Of a DNA stretch of 64,000 nt, positions 12,362-23,377 are shown one piece after another. This stretch comes from Eutypa lata (taxonomy: Eukaryota > Ascomycota > Sordariomycetes > Xylariales > Diatrypaceae), in the NCBI GenBank assembly GCA_022661535.1, contig JAKULF010000009.1:2418001-2482000 (forward strand). The letters are read 5' to 3'. The notes under the pieces are model-generated. The model was not told where the DNA came from. It saw nothing but the letters and a program-made list of their open reading frames with translations, and did no database searches. The position numbers and the translations under genes are program-made. Within the stretch, counting starts at the first letter, position 1. The number at the start of each line of letters is the position of its first letter.

Positions 12362-13627
12362 CTATTGTGCCGTGGTATCACCATCCTTTTCCACCGATGA
12401 TGGAGCGACCGCCTTCTCCAAGGCCTGCAGGACATCCCGGACCAGGTCATCCGCCTCCTCGATTCCGTTGCTCATACGAACGAGATCGTCGAAGACGCCG
12501 ACCGCCTCGCGCTGATCCTTGGGGATGCCGGCGTGCGTCATGGCGCTGGGGACCTCCACCAGACTCTCGATGCCGCCCAAGCTCTCCGCCAACGTGTAGA
12601 TCTTGGTGAACTGGCAGAAGCGCTCCGAGGCGGCGTGTCCCCCCTTGATGCGGAACGAGAGCATACCGCCGCCCAGGCCGTCGCGGTGCTGCTTCAGCGC
12701 GATCTTCCGGTGGGGGTGGGAGTCCAAGCCGGGGTAGTTCACGGCGATGACGTGCGGGCTAGCCTCGAGGGCCTTCGCGACGGCCAGCGCGTTCTTGCTC
12801 GACTCGCGCACCCGCAGGTGCAGGGTCTTGACGCCTCGGTGGGCCAGCCAGGAATCGAAGGGCGACGGCACGGCGCCGCTGGCGTTCTGCAGGAACGCGA
12901 GCCGGGTCTTCAGCTCGTCCGAGTTGAAGGCGGCCACGCCCATCACGACGTCGCTGTGCCCGTTGATGTACTTGGTGACGCTGTGCACGACGACGTCGGC
13001 GCCGTGGTCCAGCGGGTTCTGCACGTAGGGGCTCAGGAAGGTGTTGTCGACGACGACCTGGACGCCGCGGGCGTGGGCGGCGGTCGCGACGGCGCGGATG
13101 TCGACCAGGCGCAGGGTGGGGTTGCTGGGGGACTCGATCCACACGAGCCGCGTGTTGTCGCGGATGTGCTCGGTGATGTCGACCTCGATCTGCGGCGTGA
13201 AGGTGACGCGGACGCCGTGGGCCTGCGCCACCTGCGTGAAGTAGCGGTGCGTGCCCCCGTAGACGTCGCTGACGCTGATGACGTGCGAGCCGGGCGCCAG
13301 GCTCATGAGGATGGTCGCCGTGGCCGCGCTGCCGCTCGCGAACGCGAGCGCGTGCTTGGCGTGCTCGAGCGCCGCCACCGCCGCCTCGAAGTTCTCCCGG
13401 TTCGGGTTCGCGCTGCGCGAGTACTCGTACGCCCCCACGGGGCGCCCGGCCCCTGTCTGCTGGAACGTCGTCGAGAGCGAGATGGGCTCGATTACGGCGC
13501 CGGTCACGGGGTCGTGCGGCGCCCCGGCGTGCACGGCGAGGGTGCCGAACCCCTGCGCCGGAGACGGAGCCCGGGGCGGGGTCTCGACCACGCTGTTGTT
13601 GTGGCCGTTGGAGATCGTTACGGTCAT
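12362..13627 (-). CDS. CYS3: Cystathionine gamma-lyase
   Basis: An intronless 421-residue PLP enzyme of the Cys/Met metabolism family, cleaving cystathionine to cysteine, 2-oxobutyrate and ammonia in reverse transsulfuration in the cytosol. Family motifs are all present: YEYSRSANPNRENFE (phosphate-binding Tyr-Ser-Arg at about 69-71), the FASGSAAT turn, VVVDNTFLSPY with the PLP-ring Asp at about 194, and HSVTKYINGHSDVVMG with the PLP Lys at about 219. LAESLGG and the late LVRMSNGIEEADDLV motif complete it. At the last motif many homologues have a small or hydrophobic residue before GIE where this protein has Asn. Length is slightly above the usual ~400 because of an N-terminal Ser/Pro extension. 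Cystathionine gamma-synthase and methionine gamma-lyase are close relatives; the LAESLGG/IE pattern and length favour the lyase. Confidence 0.88.
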   Translation of the reverse strand: MTVTISNGHNNSVVETPPRAPSPAQGFGTLAVHAGAPHDPVTGAVIEPISLSTTFQQTGAGRPVGAYEYSRSANPNRENFEAAVAALEHAKHALAFASGSAATATILMSLAPGSHVISVSDVYGGTHRYFTQVAQAHGVRVTFTPQIEVDITEHIRDNTRLVWIESPSNPTLRLVDIRAVATAAHARGVQVVVDNTFLSPYVQNPLDHGADVVVHSVTKYINGHSDVVMGVAAFNSDELKTRLAFLQNASGAVPSPFDSWLAHRGVKTLHLRVRESSKNALAVAKALEASPHVIAVNYPGLDSHPHRKIALKQHRDGLGGGMLSFRIKGGHAASERFCQFTKIYTLAESLGGIESLVEVPSAMTHAGIPKDQREAVGVFDDLVRMSNGIEEADDLVRDVLQALEKAVAPSSVEKDGDTTAQ

Positions 13628-13979
13628 GATTGCGGATGGAAGAAAATGCGATGCGGAGGGGAAGGAAGGAAGGAAGAAGGGGGGAAATGAAGAGTAAATA
13701 GGTAGACTCGGAGTGCTGGGGATGCAGAAGTCTAATTTGCTTCCTCGATTGATCGACCCAGAATGATGTGAGAATCCACCAAGTGTTTTGGTAGAAAAGT
13801 CAACACAAAAGATTTGGGTATGTTAGAATTACGTAGGTATGTATGTACTTAGGTATGTGTAGGATACAGAGGCCTGAGGCAAAAATGATGAGTAATGTAT
13901 TGTACCGGTCAGAAAGCCTGTCTGGTGGTCTAGAATGGTTTTGAATCAATGATAAAGAATGGTATTGTACTGATTAGGT

Positions 13980-13980
<1 letters not shown>

Positions 13981-14014
<34 letters not shown>

Positions 14015-14016
14015 CA
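13981..14016. repeat. (GGCA)9 microsatellite
   Basis: Nine perfect tetranucleotide units upstream of the cystathionine gamma-lyase gene, about 350 bp from its start codon. Length polymorphism between strains is expected; no role is implied. Confidence 0.95.
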
Positions 14017-15493
14017 CTCCTTTAAATATCTAGATACCGAGAGACGAACGAACCTTGGAAGTGAAATTGCCTTCTGGATTTATAATATTCGTGTTACAAA
14101 GGAAGGCGTTTCTTGTTGTTGGTGTCATGAAGTAAGTTTCAACATTAAATACAGGTGATATGGTATGTTACCTACATATGTACCTAGCTCTAGGTAAGTA
14201 GACATTGAATTCCTTTTCACTCCCTATTGCATCCGTCAATTGGCGTCATTTGATAGCGGGATGATAAATCAACTAAGGTAACCTTGTACATAAAGTAGCG
14301 GGACCCTGACAGCACTGATTAATAAGTGCCTTAGAAGAGATAGTCAGGTAGTTACGGTTCTAGCTTTTCCCCCGGATCTGACACGGGCGTTGACAGCGCC
14401 AGACCGCTCCCGATCTAACTAACCGAATCATAATTCTTCTCGAAAGACAGCCCACCAACCCAGCCAATTAACGTCAACGCCTTACCCACTCAGGCCCCGT
14501 ATACTCTTTCTATTCCTGACAAATGAACCACAGGGCGTCTTTTAACTTACTAACGAAAATACATACCAACGTATCATTGACCCGTTTCTACCCGCTCTCG
14601 AACTGCTTATTATTTGCTGAGCGGATAGGAGATGCGTACCTGGGTTGAATTGACCTAAAACCCTTACACCTTTGTTCGGTCTTACCTAATAACATATGTA
14701 GTCCTTTGGCGAGCTCGGTGCCTTCATGTCTAACAGACCTTCATTTGGCTCGAAGTATAAACTTCAGAGAATATATTGGTATAATTACTCAATAAGGATA
14801 TCCAAGCAAACATGGGTTCCAAACGTGTTCAACAGTGCATCATGGGATACATCGAATGACGTGCTGATATCTGGCTGGTGAAATGAAACGACAACTTTTG
14901 CCAGCACTGTGGGAAGTCAGCTGTCCAAAGAGAGGTTCATCCAAAGGCTACACAGGAATTGTTTGCACAACGACTGTGGAACATTGGCTCTCTTCTCGTC
15001 TAAACATTATTCCTAAGTATGAATATTATGGGTGGACTTTTGTCACTGCGAATGGAATATAGTGGAGGGCACGGACCTGAGCCGAATTCTTGTATATATA
15101 TATAGGGGCGATATGCGTCCCTTGGCTAACTCCCCCTTTCCTTTTGTGCAATAGTAAGTTACTTGCTTACCTAGTCCTTTTGGTTCATCAGTGTTGTGGC
15201 AAGAAGGTCTGTAGTTGACTAAAAGTCCAGCGACTGCGTGTCATAAACGGGACATTGAAAAAGAAGTGATTTTCAAGCACTTCGAGAGTGTAGAAGCTTC
15301 ATGTGACAAGTAGTGTTGTGGAAGAATCAGAGGCATATACCTCGGGGAACGTTTTGTTGATCTCCTTATGGCATGACAGTTTATCGAATGGGTGCTTATA
15401 CTGTTTGCGAATCTTCTGAGGCGAGGAAGAGTTGAGTATGACATTGTTTGAACATACCTAACTATACCAACATGTATCCTCGTGCCAGGTATC

Positions 15494-15517
15494 ATATATA
15501 TATATATATATATATAT
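15494..15517. repeat. (AT)n microsatellite
   Basis: An uninterrupted AT dinucleotide run of about 24 bp in intergenic DNA. Confidence 0.9.
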
Positions 15518-16710
15518 CTATGCTGGAGTTTGGTGGTTAAAAGTAGAAATCATTATATATTCTATGGATCTCTGGATATTATCCTTCAATATCTTCTTAA
15601 AACCCATTCCCTCCCAAACGTATTTCGTTGCTAATATAAATCTGAAAATATTGAGTTGGGAAGATTTGTAATCATCAAGACTCCCAAGGTTGTGAGCAGG
15701 ATAGAGCTTATTCGAACCCCCCCCCTTAAACATATCGCGTATTTTCCTCGCATGTAAATACATTTGTAGGATTTCTTCTATTAGCTCTTTATTTAGGCAT
15801 GACACGTAGCTAAGTACTATAGTTCGCGTAATTGTATACATACTTGACGAGAAGCGCCGTGATGTTTCTTCTGTCCACCGGTTTTTGGTAAATATACAAG
15901 TCACCACACATTAGTTAGACGAGTTGTTGCGAAATCAAATATACACCAAGAAAGTATTCAGGGCCAGCCCAGGGCCTAAGTTTGGCATCCAAGTTGCATA
16001 ATCCCTCGAAGCGTCAACTGATATAACCGGGGTAACTAAGCAGCGTAATGGACAGGTTGTTGCATCAAATCTGAGAGGCTCTCGACCACTGCCAACTAAG
16101 AGATACATAAAACGCGGTGGCTGATTTCAATACTCTTTCTGCGCTCAATAATGCAATGTTGCTCTTTGAATAGACCAACCCATGGGTTAGAAGATTAGGA
16201 CTAACTAGGGAGACGCCGTTCTAGTCAGTCAGAGAGGGGGTTCCAGTATCAGCTAACTAGACTGCCTCGAAACCGACTGCCAACTCCGCTTTATATCCCT
16301 CCCTATGCTAGAGAGACACAACACTTTACGAGATACATTAAAAAGAACACACACCGAACTGCCTTTACTATCCACAGCAGGGAAACCATTCGACGAAATT
16401 ATGCTTAGCAGAATACATCTCGCATCAAAATATGATCCATCCGCTCCAGAGATGATAGACGACTTCCTTTAGTAGAGGAAGAGCGATTCTTCATTACGAC
16501 ATACGAAGTTCGTGGCTGGAAAAAAACGTCTATAACTACTTATGTATGCTAAAGCAAACTCATATCTGCTATCTACTTAAGTCAACCTGCGTTGACTGAT
16601 CCTTCCGACAAGCCGCGGGCCTGCCATGCATACCTGCCGCCCACGTATGTGAAGAGGCTATAACTAGCAATAAGAGCGCAGATGTCGCAGTAAAAAACCC
16701 TGGTCTAGGG

Positions 16711-17035
16711 GGTGGAGTAGCTCCACCACCTACGTGTATATAAGGGGGGTGTCACCTCCCATAGCTAGACGGTCTTTTTTCTCCCTTTCTTCTTCAGAGC
16801 TGTAGCAGAGCAAATATAGGGCAATTCTGAATGCGATAGCAGAACTCTGGAAATTTCAAAGGGCATCCGCAAACTTCAGCGCACAACTTGCCCACCAACG
16901 GACTGCTTATAAAACCAGGCTAGAAAACTCAGAGATATCCTCGGCGTTGGCGACGCATCCTTGAATAGGCACCTTAACAAACACCTAAACGCCCACGGAT
17001 ACGACGACGTGAATAATATAAAGTTGTCGCATTAA
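16711..17035 (+). pseudogene. Possible relic of a small gene with TATA-like promoter
   Basis: A 7-bp inverted repeat (GGTGGAG-TAG-CTCCACC, 16711-16727) is followed by TATATAAG at 16737-16744 and a second imperfect inverted repeat at about 16744-16760. Downstream, 16806-16961 is open for about 52 codons without ATG (including AELWKFQRASANFSAQLAHQ), and a second frame, shifted by two, continues to 17035 with LNRHLNKHLNAHGYDDV and a stop. The amino-acid texture of both halves looks protein-like, and joining them needs a frameshift near 16955-16965. I do not recognise a family. It may also be chance. Confidence 0.25.
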
Positions 17036-17138
17036 AATAAGCAATTAGCTTCTCGCTTCAATCTTCCTCGCTGTCTACTTCGCTGCTACCTGTTTCGGGG
17101 GTGTTCTTGTTAGTTTGCATCCATAAAACAAGAATAGA

Positions 17139-18605
17139 TCAGCATGAACTGATGGTGTACGGACCTTCATCCCAACTGTCCTCGAGGAAATTCTCCACGG
17201 CCTTTCTGTCGAAGATGATGGAATCTTTGAAATCCTTCACAGCCTGTTCGAGGTCACTGCCATGCCAGCTTCTGGCCATCCGCGGCGGCGCACCCTCGAA
17301 TTTGATGTCAAGTTTGCTCGTTCTCTTTTGATTCGCATAAAGGATCTGAGACGGATTGGAGATGGAGATCACAGATAGGAGGGTTAGACCAGATGCGGAA
17401 ATTTCGTCAAGAAATCCATTCCATTGGTTCTTATTCTTCTTCTCTTCGTCCTTTGATTGACAAAATGTCACCCTGTGGAGGCTGATAGAGCGTAATGTTG
17501 ATTTATAGTTTGTGTAAAGTTTGATTAGCTCGTGGGGCTCGATGTTCACGAACCCGATATCAATTTGATTCAGGTTCGCAAACTTGATAGGGTCTGGTGG
17601 TGGTTTCGCAATACCACTCAACGCTTGAGAGTTCTTGAAGCTGGCAGGGTCCCCTGAGAGCCACTGTAGAAGTTGAAGGTAGCTGCCAGGCTCCGTCTGA
17701 AGGTGATGGTTACGCCTGTCCCAATCCTGAAAGTTGAGGCGCAAATGCTCAAGTGATTTGGCCTTACACAGAAACTCCTTCAGCTTACTACTGTTTCCGG
17801 CAGAAGGAACCCAATCATTCAGGTCTAAGAAGAGTGTTTTGAGGTTGGCTAGGACGGGTGTAACGGTGGGCTCCAGGTATTGGGGAATGTGGAAGGCTGA
17901 TTCTGAGAGTGATACCTTTCTAAGAATAACTTCGAATCGTCCGGGTTTAGATTTGGAGGTTCTCCCAAGAGCCCTTAGGATTGTCCTGAAAACATGGGGT
18001 GGATAATCGTCGTTTTTGTGAAAGGTATTGTTGATAGGCCCTACCCCGGTTTCCTGAACGAAAGTAGTTGTTCCATAGCTACGCCATTCTGCATATTGTC
18101 CATCCCTATGGCGGTATTTAGCGTTCCAATCCCGCATGCCAATCGATACGAGGTTCGGAAGATTCTCCAGTGCTTGTACTAGTAGTTCTAGGTCTTGTCC
18201 AGTGCTGTGAAGCAGCTGTTGGTCCAGATACGCTTCGCAGTATTTGTTGTACTTCTCCTCGCCCCGAGTAGAATAGACTAGTAGCTGGGGTCTTTGGCCA
18301 CTTGGGTCGGAGCTCAACAATCTCAGACGCTCCAAGCCGATGATCAGATGACTTAGATAATCGGCGAAACGAGACTTGGAGATGTCCACAAGAGCCTGAA
18401 GGCTGAACTCGGTGAGCATGAACTGGCGCTTGGTGAAGAACTCTCTAGCGAACGGCTTGAAGAAGGAAGCTTCGAGGTGCTTGCTAGTCCTTCGCAACAT
18501 GCCATACTCAGGTGTCGTCAAATAGGACGATATGTGAAGGAGCACCTCCAGCGGCATGGACAAGAGGCGGCTTGGTTGGCTTGGCTGGCTCGTTTGAGAA
18601 TCCAT
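17139..18605 (-). CDS. F-box domain protein
   Basis: A single-exon gene of 488 residues. Residues about 12-60 form an F-box (LLSMPLEVLLHISSYLTTPEYGML, then RRTSKHLEASFFKPFAREFF) and are followed by FMLTEFSLQALVDISKS, a block seen in a large fungal family of F-box proteins with no known substrates. The rest is a leucine-rich helical region without clear repeats. It probably acts as an adaptor of an SCF-type ubiquitin ligase. Its base composition is lower in GC than cystathionine gamma-lyase or the transporter around it, which suits a fast-evolving lineage-specific family. The ATG at 18605 directly precedes the F-box. Confidence 0.8.
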   Translation of the reverse strand: MDSQTSQPSQPSRLLSMPLEVLLHISSYLTTPEYGMLRRTSKHLEASFFKPFAREFFTKRQFMLTEFSLQALVDISKSRFADYLSHLIIGLERLRLLSSDPSGQRPQLLVYSTRGEEKYNKYCEAYLDQQLLHSTGQDLELLVQALENLPNLVSIGMRDWNAKYRHRDGQYAEWRSYGTTTFVQETGVGPINNTFHKNDDYPPHVFRTILRALGRTSKSKPGRFEVILRKVSLSESAFHIPQYLEPTVTPVLANLKTLFLDLNDWVPSAGNSSKLKEFLCKAKSLEHLRLNFQDWDRRNHHLQTEPGSYLQLLQWLSGDPASFKNSQALSGIAKPPPDPIKFANLNQIDIGFVNIEPHELIKLYTNYKSTLRSISLHRVTFCQSKDEEKKNKNQWNGFLDEISASGLTLLSVISISNPSQILYANQKRTSKLDIKFEGAPPRMARSWHGSDLEQAVKDFKDSIIFDRKAVENFLEDSWDEGPYTISSC

Positions 18606-19756
18606 ATTGGAATGTGCGCGTTGTTAGAAACGGACAAGACAGGTTCGCAAAGACAGTAAGGAATCGTCGTGATCTGAGTAATTGAGAGGGAGAGAAGAAA
18701 CGAGGAAGTGAAGTGGTGATTGATGACAAAGAATCTCAAAGGAAATTTGAGAAGTGGCAGAGGTATGTAGGTAGGTACCTAGGTAGGTATGCAGATAAAG
18801 AAGGCGTTAAAATCATTGATCCTTAAGTAGGTGCATCGTTTGGCATCTTGTTCGGCCTGTTGTTCTTAGGCAGTCACGGTTGCCTATTCTAGCGTTGCAT
18901 CATGGGTACAATACATGTAGGTAGGTGGTAGGTATGTATGCAGTATGTAGGCCAGCTTTAGGTGGAAGAGAGGCCCGTGCACTAACGTTTAGGCGTGTAA
19001 TACCCTGAGCATTGAATGTTGTTGTGAGCTGCAAATACTGGTACATAGCCTCTAAGTACCTACTTATCTAGTATTGGGTATTCAATCTTCTACATGTAGT
19101 TAATGGATGGTATTGACTTCAGACTTAGCGAAGCTTGATTATATGGGAATGAAATCTAAGTCGTCTAAGTTGGAAATCTCTAGCTAAGAGGTAGTTAAGT
19201 AGCCAAATCCATTTCATGTTAGTTTTGTCTAACTAGGTGGCTCAAAACAATTGGCAATTGCTGTGCTACACTTAACTACCCATATTCGCAACTGCCTGCA
19301 GAAATAAATCACTAGATACATGTATATATATACTTAGTACTTAATAGATGTATTCAAAAGAAAAACGCTAAGAATTATATACCTTACTGAAAATATCGAG
19401 TCACGATTAAGGCTGTAGATTGCTAGGACAGCATGTAGTTAAATCTTGATTATCTTGGAGAATTGGAAGGTGAGGCAAGTGCCTGCCCACCAATGAAAGT
19501 TGCATGTCTATATGATCTTTCATAGATATTCTATCTAAGTAGCCATCCAAAGCTGCACACCGAGAATGAGTTGCTGCTAATAAGTAAAGCAACATAAATA
19601 CCATCGTAACGCCGAGGAGACCTTCGTGCCATGAAGGTAATCCAATGATACCTAAGTAAGTAGTTACTGTAAGCTCCGTTATAATAGAACACCCCCGGAA
19701 CTCCTTGCATCGTATCCCCCTCCCCCTCTTTCTCCCCCTTTCCCCATCTTTCTATC
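18606..19756. other. Intergenic, rich in TAGGTA motifs
   Basis: The promoter side of the F-box gene and 3' flank of the NCS1 transporter. Clusters of GGTAGGTA/TACCTAGG occur at about 18762-18792 and 18918-18950. No gene was recognised. Confidence 0.55.
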
Positions 19757-21870
19757 CTAGACGCTCTTGTCGTACTTAGTGCCAACAACTGCTTCCTCAT
19801 CATCAATAGCAAACCTATCGCCTCGGCCACCACCACCACCACCACCACTGCTGTCGTTATCGTCATAGGCGAGGCTGACATCGGAGATCTCATCGCCGAT
19901 CTCCAGCCACTTGTCGCTGCACGAGGGTATCGGGAAGAGCTGGCACAGCCCCCAGTAGACCGACGACGACACGATGAAGCCGCCGAAGAAGTTCAGCTCG
20001 TAGATGTAGGTGGCGCCCGCCGGGACCGGGGTGCCGACCGCGCCCGCGAAGCCGACCACGTTGATCAGGATGCCCGCGATGTAGGCGACGTAGGCCCTCC
20101 AGTTGATGCCCCAGGTGTAGAAGTAGGGGCCCGTCTTCCGGGCGTCGTAGAGCTCCTTGATCTCCAGGTAGCCCTTGCGGACGAAGTAGTAGTCGCTGAT
20201 CATGACGCCGGCGATCGAGCTGAGGAACACCGAGTACGAGGACAGGTACGTCGTGAACTGGTTGGAGGAGGTGAGGAGTTGATAGGGGCACATCGCCAGA
20301 CCCACAAGCGCGCAGATATATCCGCCACGGCGAATGTTGATAAACCGAGGGAAGAGCGCCGTCATGTCGGTACCGGCAGAGATCGAATTGGCCGCGATGT
20401 TCGTTCCGAGCTGGGCCAGGGCAAAAGCAAAAGCAATCACGAAAACACCGAATCGTCCAGCCGGTCCGCTATCGTCGACGAATCTTTCCAGGAGATCTAG
20501 GGGGTCCCAGATAGGGTCGCTCCCCTGATAAATAACTACCGAGCTCGAGGAGACGAATATGCCGATGAAAGACGTAATAGCAAATCCAAGGGGGATAGTA
20601 AATAGCTGGGACCAGAGCGCATCCTTAGGCTTGCCGGCGAAACGCGAGAAATCCGGATCGTTCACGATGAGCGTAGCAAAATTGGCAATGGAGCTCATAA
20701 TGCCTTGCACGATTGCCCATCCGAGATCGGCTCCTGACTTGGTAGCGCCTTGTCTTATGATAGGTCCCGCGCCACCGGCGCGAACGAGGGACCAGATAAA
20801 GAAGGCGATGCCAGCCACCGGCACGAAGTACGCCTTCACCGTGAAAAGATGTCGGATCTGATGTACGGGGAACCAAATAGCTGGCAAGGAAAGTAGCCAG
20901 AAAATGAAGAAGGAAGCGTAGTCAGCAGTGCTGGTCCCTGAGTCTTCAGGGAATACAGTGCCATTCCCTATAGTTGTTCGATCCTAATGATTATTAGCAT
21001 TGGCTTGGCTAGAATATAGAGCTCGATAAAACCTACCCAGCTCTTCCATATGGCACGAATCATAAGATACACGCAATGGCCGCCAATATACGACTGCACT
21101 CCATACCATATACAGGCTAAATTTCCCCCCTTCAGTCAGCACACATGCACGCACGCGGTTTACATAGGATGCGACAACTCACCCATAGCGGCGCGATTGA
21201 AAACCGGCCAGAGACAACCCCAAACTCCAAAGGAGGACCTATTCACCACCGGGAATCCGATGTGGTAGACGGCGCCGATGCGACCGGTCGCGCAGATGAA
21301 GCAACCGGCGATCGAGTATCCGACCCAGACGCATATCCACGACTGCCACCACGACAAGCCATTGACGATCATCGAGGAGCTGATCATCCACGTGTTGATG
21401 TTGAACGAGTCGGCGATCCAGAAGCCGACGAAATTCCAAGGGCCCCATTGGCGTCGCTCAGGCTCGACGGGTTTGAGATCATTGTTCGTCAACTGGTTAC
21501 ATAGAAATAAGATCGGTCAGCCTCGCATCGCGGTACGGTCTTCATCCCATAGCCAATTCTTTCTTTCTTTTTCTTTTTCTCCCTTGGAAAATACATAAGA
21601 TCGATAGTAGCCCATGATGAGGAGGAGGAGTGGAATTAATGCATGTAAAAAGAAGGCAGCCCTTACCATCAGCTGAGCTGTGGTCAGGCCCTCTTCATGG
21701 TCAACCTGCAGCTTGTTGGCCCAGGCGCTCAGCCTGGAGTTATGAAGCTTCTCCATCCCGCTTGACAACGACAGTCCTAATGTGGCATGGGCTGACGATG
21801 AACCTATTAATGGGCTGGTTTCTATCGAGTAATTATCGCGTAATGGACTGCTTTGACTTCCCGGTCTCAT
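19757..21870 (-). CDS. NCS1-family nucleobase/allantoin permease
   Basis: Exons 21667-21870, 21183-21492, 21037-21116 and 19757-20983 join in phase to give 606 residues. It is an NCS1 transporter of the fungal Fur branch (uracil, allantoin, uridine), a plasma-membrane proton symporter with about 12 helices. Hallmarks are [19 protein letters not shown] at the start of helix 1, [25 protein letters not shown], and [20 protein letters not shown] before helix 6. The C-terminal tail has a Gly-rich and acidic stretch (after DDNDSSGG). Substrate cannot be read from sequence: uracil and allantoin permeases are both candidates. The upstream region has GATA motifs that would fit nitrogen catabolite control, which is inference. 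Confidence 0.88.
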
Positions 21871-22422
21871 ACCAACCGAATGGGACTAAGCGGTTTGCCG
21901 AGCAAATTGGAGGGGCGCAAAAAGGGCAGCTGGTGAATTAAAGTTCCCAATAGTTAACTATGCGACAGTGGCAGGTGTCGGTGGGTTTTCTTTCCGTCAG
22001 ACCTTACTTACGGCCCCTAGAGGAAGTCGAACGATACAACTATACGGATGCGATTCTCTGATCGCATCGGCGCAAGCTAGGAACTGAAAGAAAAGAGAAG
22101 GGATAAAAAGGCGCGAACAAGGGGGACGAGGGAGAGACCAGGTATATATTTTCTACCTCTTCGAGGTACATGGCCTAGGTTTCGCTGACATCTTATGATC
22201 TACTACGTGCGTTCAGCTATCTATCCAGTGACAAACCGCTCTCGATATCTATTGCCTGGTTCAACACAGCACGATTGCGTAGATGGACAAGGGTAGCTCC
22301 CCCACATACTACCGTATGGTCTTGGAGCCACATGCTTGGCGGAATTGCTCTGGAGATCGGTCTTGCCGTGGTGGGACGAGGCTCGTACGGTCCGCCTATT
22401 GGTTCGTTTTGTTTAGGGAGCC

Positions 22423-22541
22423 GATAAAGAGAGTTTGTTGCGGGCGAAAATTAGCTTGGCTTGCTTGGGGACCAGCCATTTTCGGTATTGCTAGGGTCTC
22501 GGATTTTGTCTAGCGTCTCCACCCCCAGGGTTTGCTTATCT
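22423..22541. promoter_or_regulatory. Candidate AreA/GATA sites upstream of the NCS1 permease
   Basis: GATAAA at 22423-22428 and CTTATCT (AGATAAG on the other strand) at 22535-22541 lie about 550-670 bp upstream of the permease ATG. Paired HGATAR sites are the known binding pattern of fungal AreA/NIT2 nitrogen regulators. Such short motifs are common by chance, so this rests mainly on the transporter's nitrogen-related family. Confidence 0.3.
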
Positions 22542-22564
22542 TTGCCTCAAACTTAATTGCTCTT

Positions 22565-22591
22565 ACTCGATCAAAATCATTTTGATCGAGT
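22565..22591. repeat. Perfect 27-bp palindrome (13-1-13)
   Basis: The arms ACTCGATCAAAAT and ATTTTGATCGAGT flank a single C at 22578. Every arm base pairs. It sits about 700 bp upstream of the NCS1 transporter start. It could be a dimeric regulator site or a cruciform/hairpin; there is no poly-T run after it. Confidence 0.9.
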
Positions 22592-23377
22592 CAATATCGA
22601 AGTTCGGGCTGCAGGATGACAAGCATGGCAGCATGGTAACTTTGCTCTAGCCGCAACCCTGGCACGCGACAGCGCCGATGAGCCCACGAGGTCATAGGCT
22701 AGCCTTTTAAGAGGCTCCGGCATTAGACGATGTCATTTGTAACGGTTACGTTGCAGTGACTGCAATCTACATATATAACTAATTTTTACCGGGATTTACA
22801 AGATGCCAAAAGAGGGAGTTAGTGCAGACCCAAACACGTTGGTTCACATTCGCAAGTAATCTTAATGTAGCAAGGATTAAACCGCTTGTCCTCTGTCACT
22901 AGTAATATAAGCATGTAACAACTCCGACTATTAAACTCTCTGGCTGGAATAGGAAACACAACATTTTTAATACATAACTCTGGGAGAGCTTTTCCGCTTC
23001 ACACATTTTCATGATATGTATATCTGCGCCCATGAGGGTACTTAAGGAAAAGTTCGTGTTCAGTCAATCCTCTCATCACCTAGCTTTGTAAATAGCCCAG
23101 TGTGCACAAGCAAATACCAGCAAGTAACAAGCATCATGCCTTCATAGAAACCATTCATTCGGTTCTTGAAAAGCCGTCCTCAAATGCTGTCTATCCGGGT
23201 AATAGAAAGATGGTGCCTCGAAGCGGGTAGTGCCCCTCAGATTGTGCATTCATCAATGAATGCCCAGTTAGATGCAACGGATCTCAACCATGATACAGCT
23301 AATATGTTCGAGATGCTCAGGTCCGTTAAGATATGCAGTGCGAGTTGCCGTGAACTGGATTAAGAGTTACCAATGTC

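Larger units (their letters stand above)
13628..17138. other. 3.5-kb intergenic gap with microsatellites
   Basis: Contains a (GGCA)9 run, an (AT) run at about 15494-15517 and a promoter-like plus relic coding patch at about 16.7-17.0 kb (listed separately). A 129-codon frame at 15518-15907 (-) lacks any recognisable motif and was not called. Confidence 0.5.
21871..23377. other. Promoter of the NCS1 transporter and PARP 3' flank
   Basis: No coding region is recognisable. It holds GATA motifs, an inverted CCAAT (ATTGG near 22398-22402) and a perfect 27-bp palindrome, listed separately. Confidence 0.55.

Noticed and set aside
12533..13690. Long open frame antisense to cystathionine gamma-lyase (385 codons)
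   Set aside because: Arg/Gly/Val/Asp-rich translation typical of the mirror of a GC-rich exon; the opposite strand encodes a fully conserved enzyme.
15518..15907. 129-codon frame on the minus strand
   Set aside because: No start context, no domain, AT-rich gap; more likely chance.
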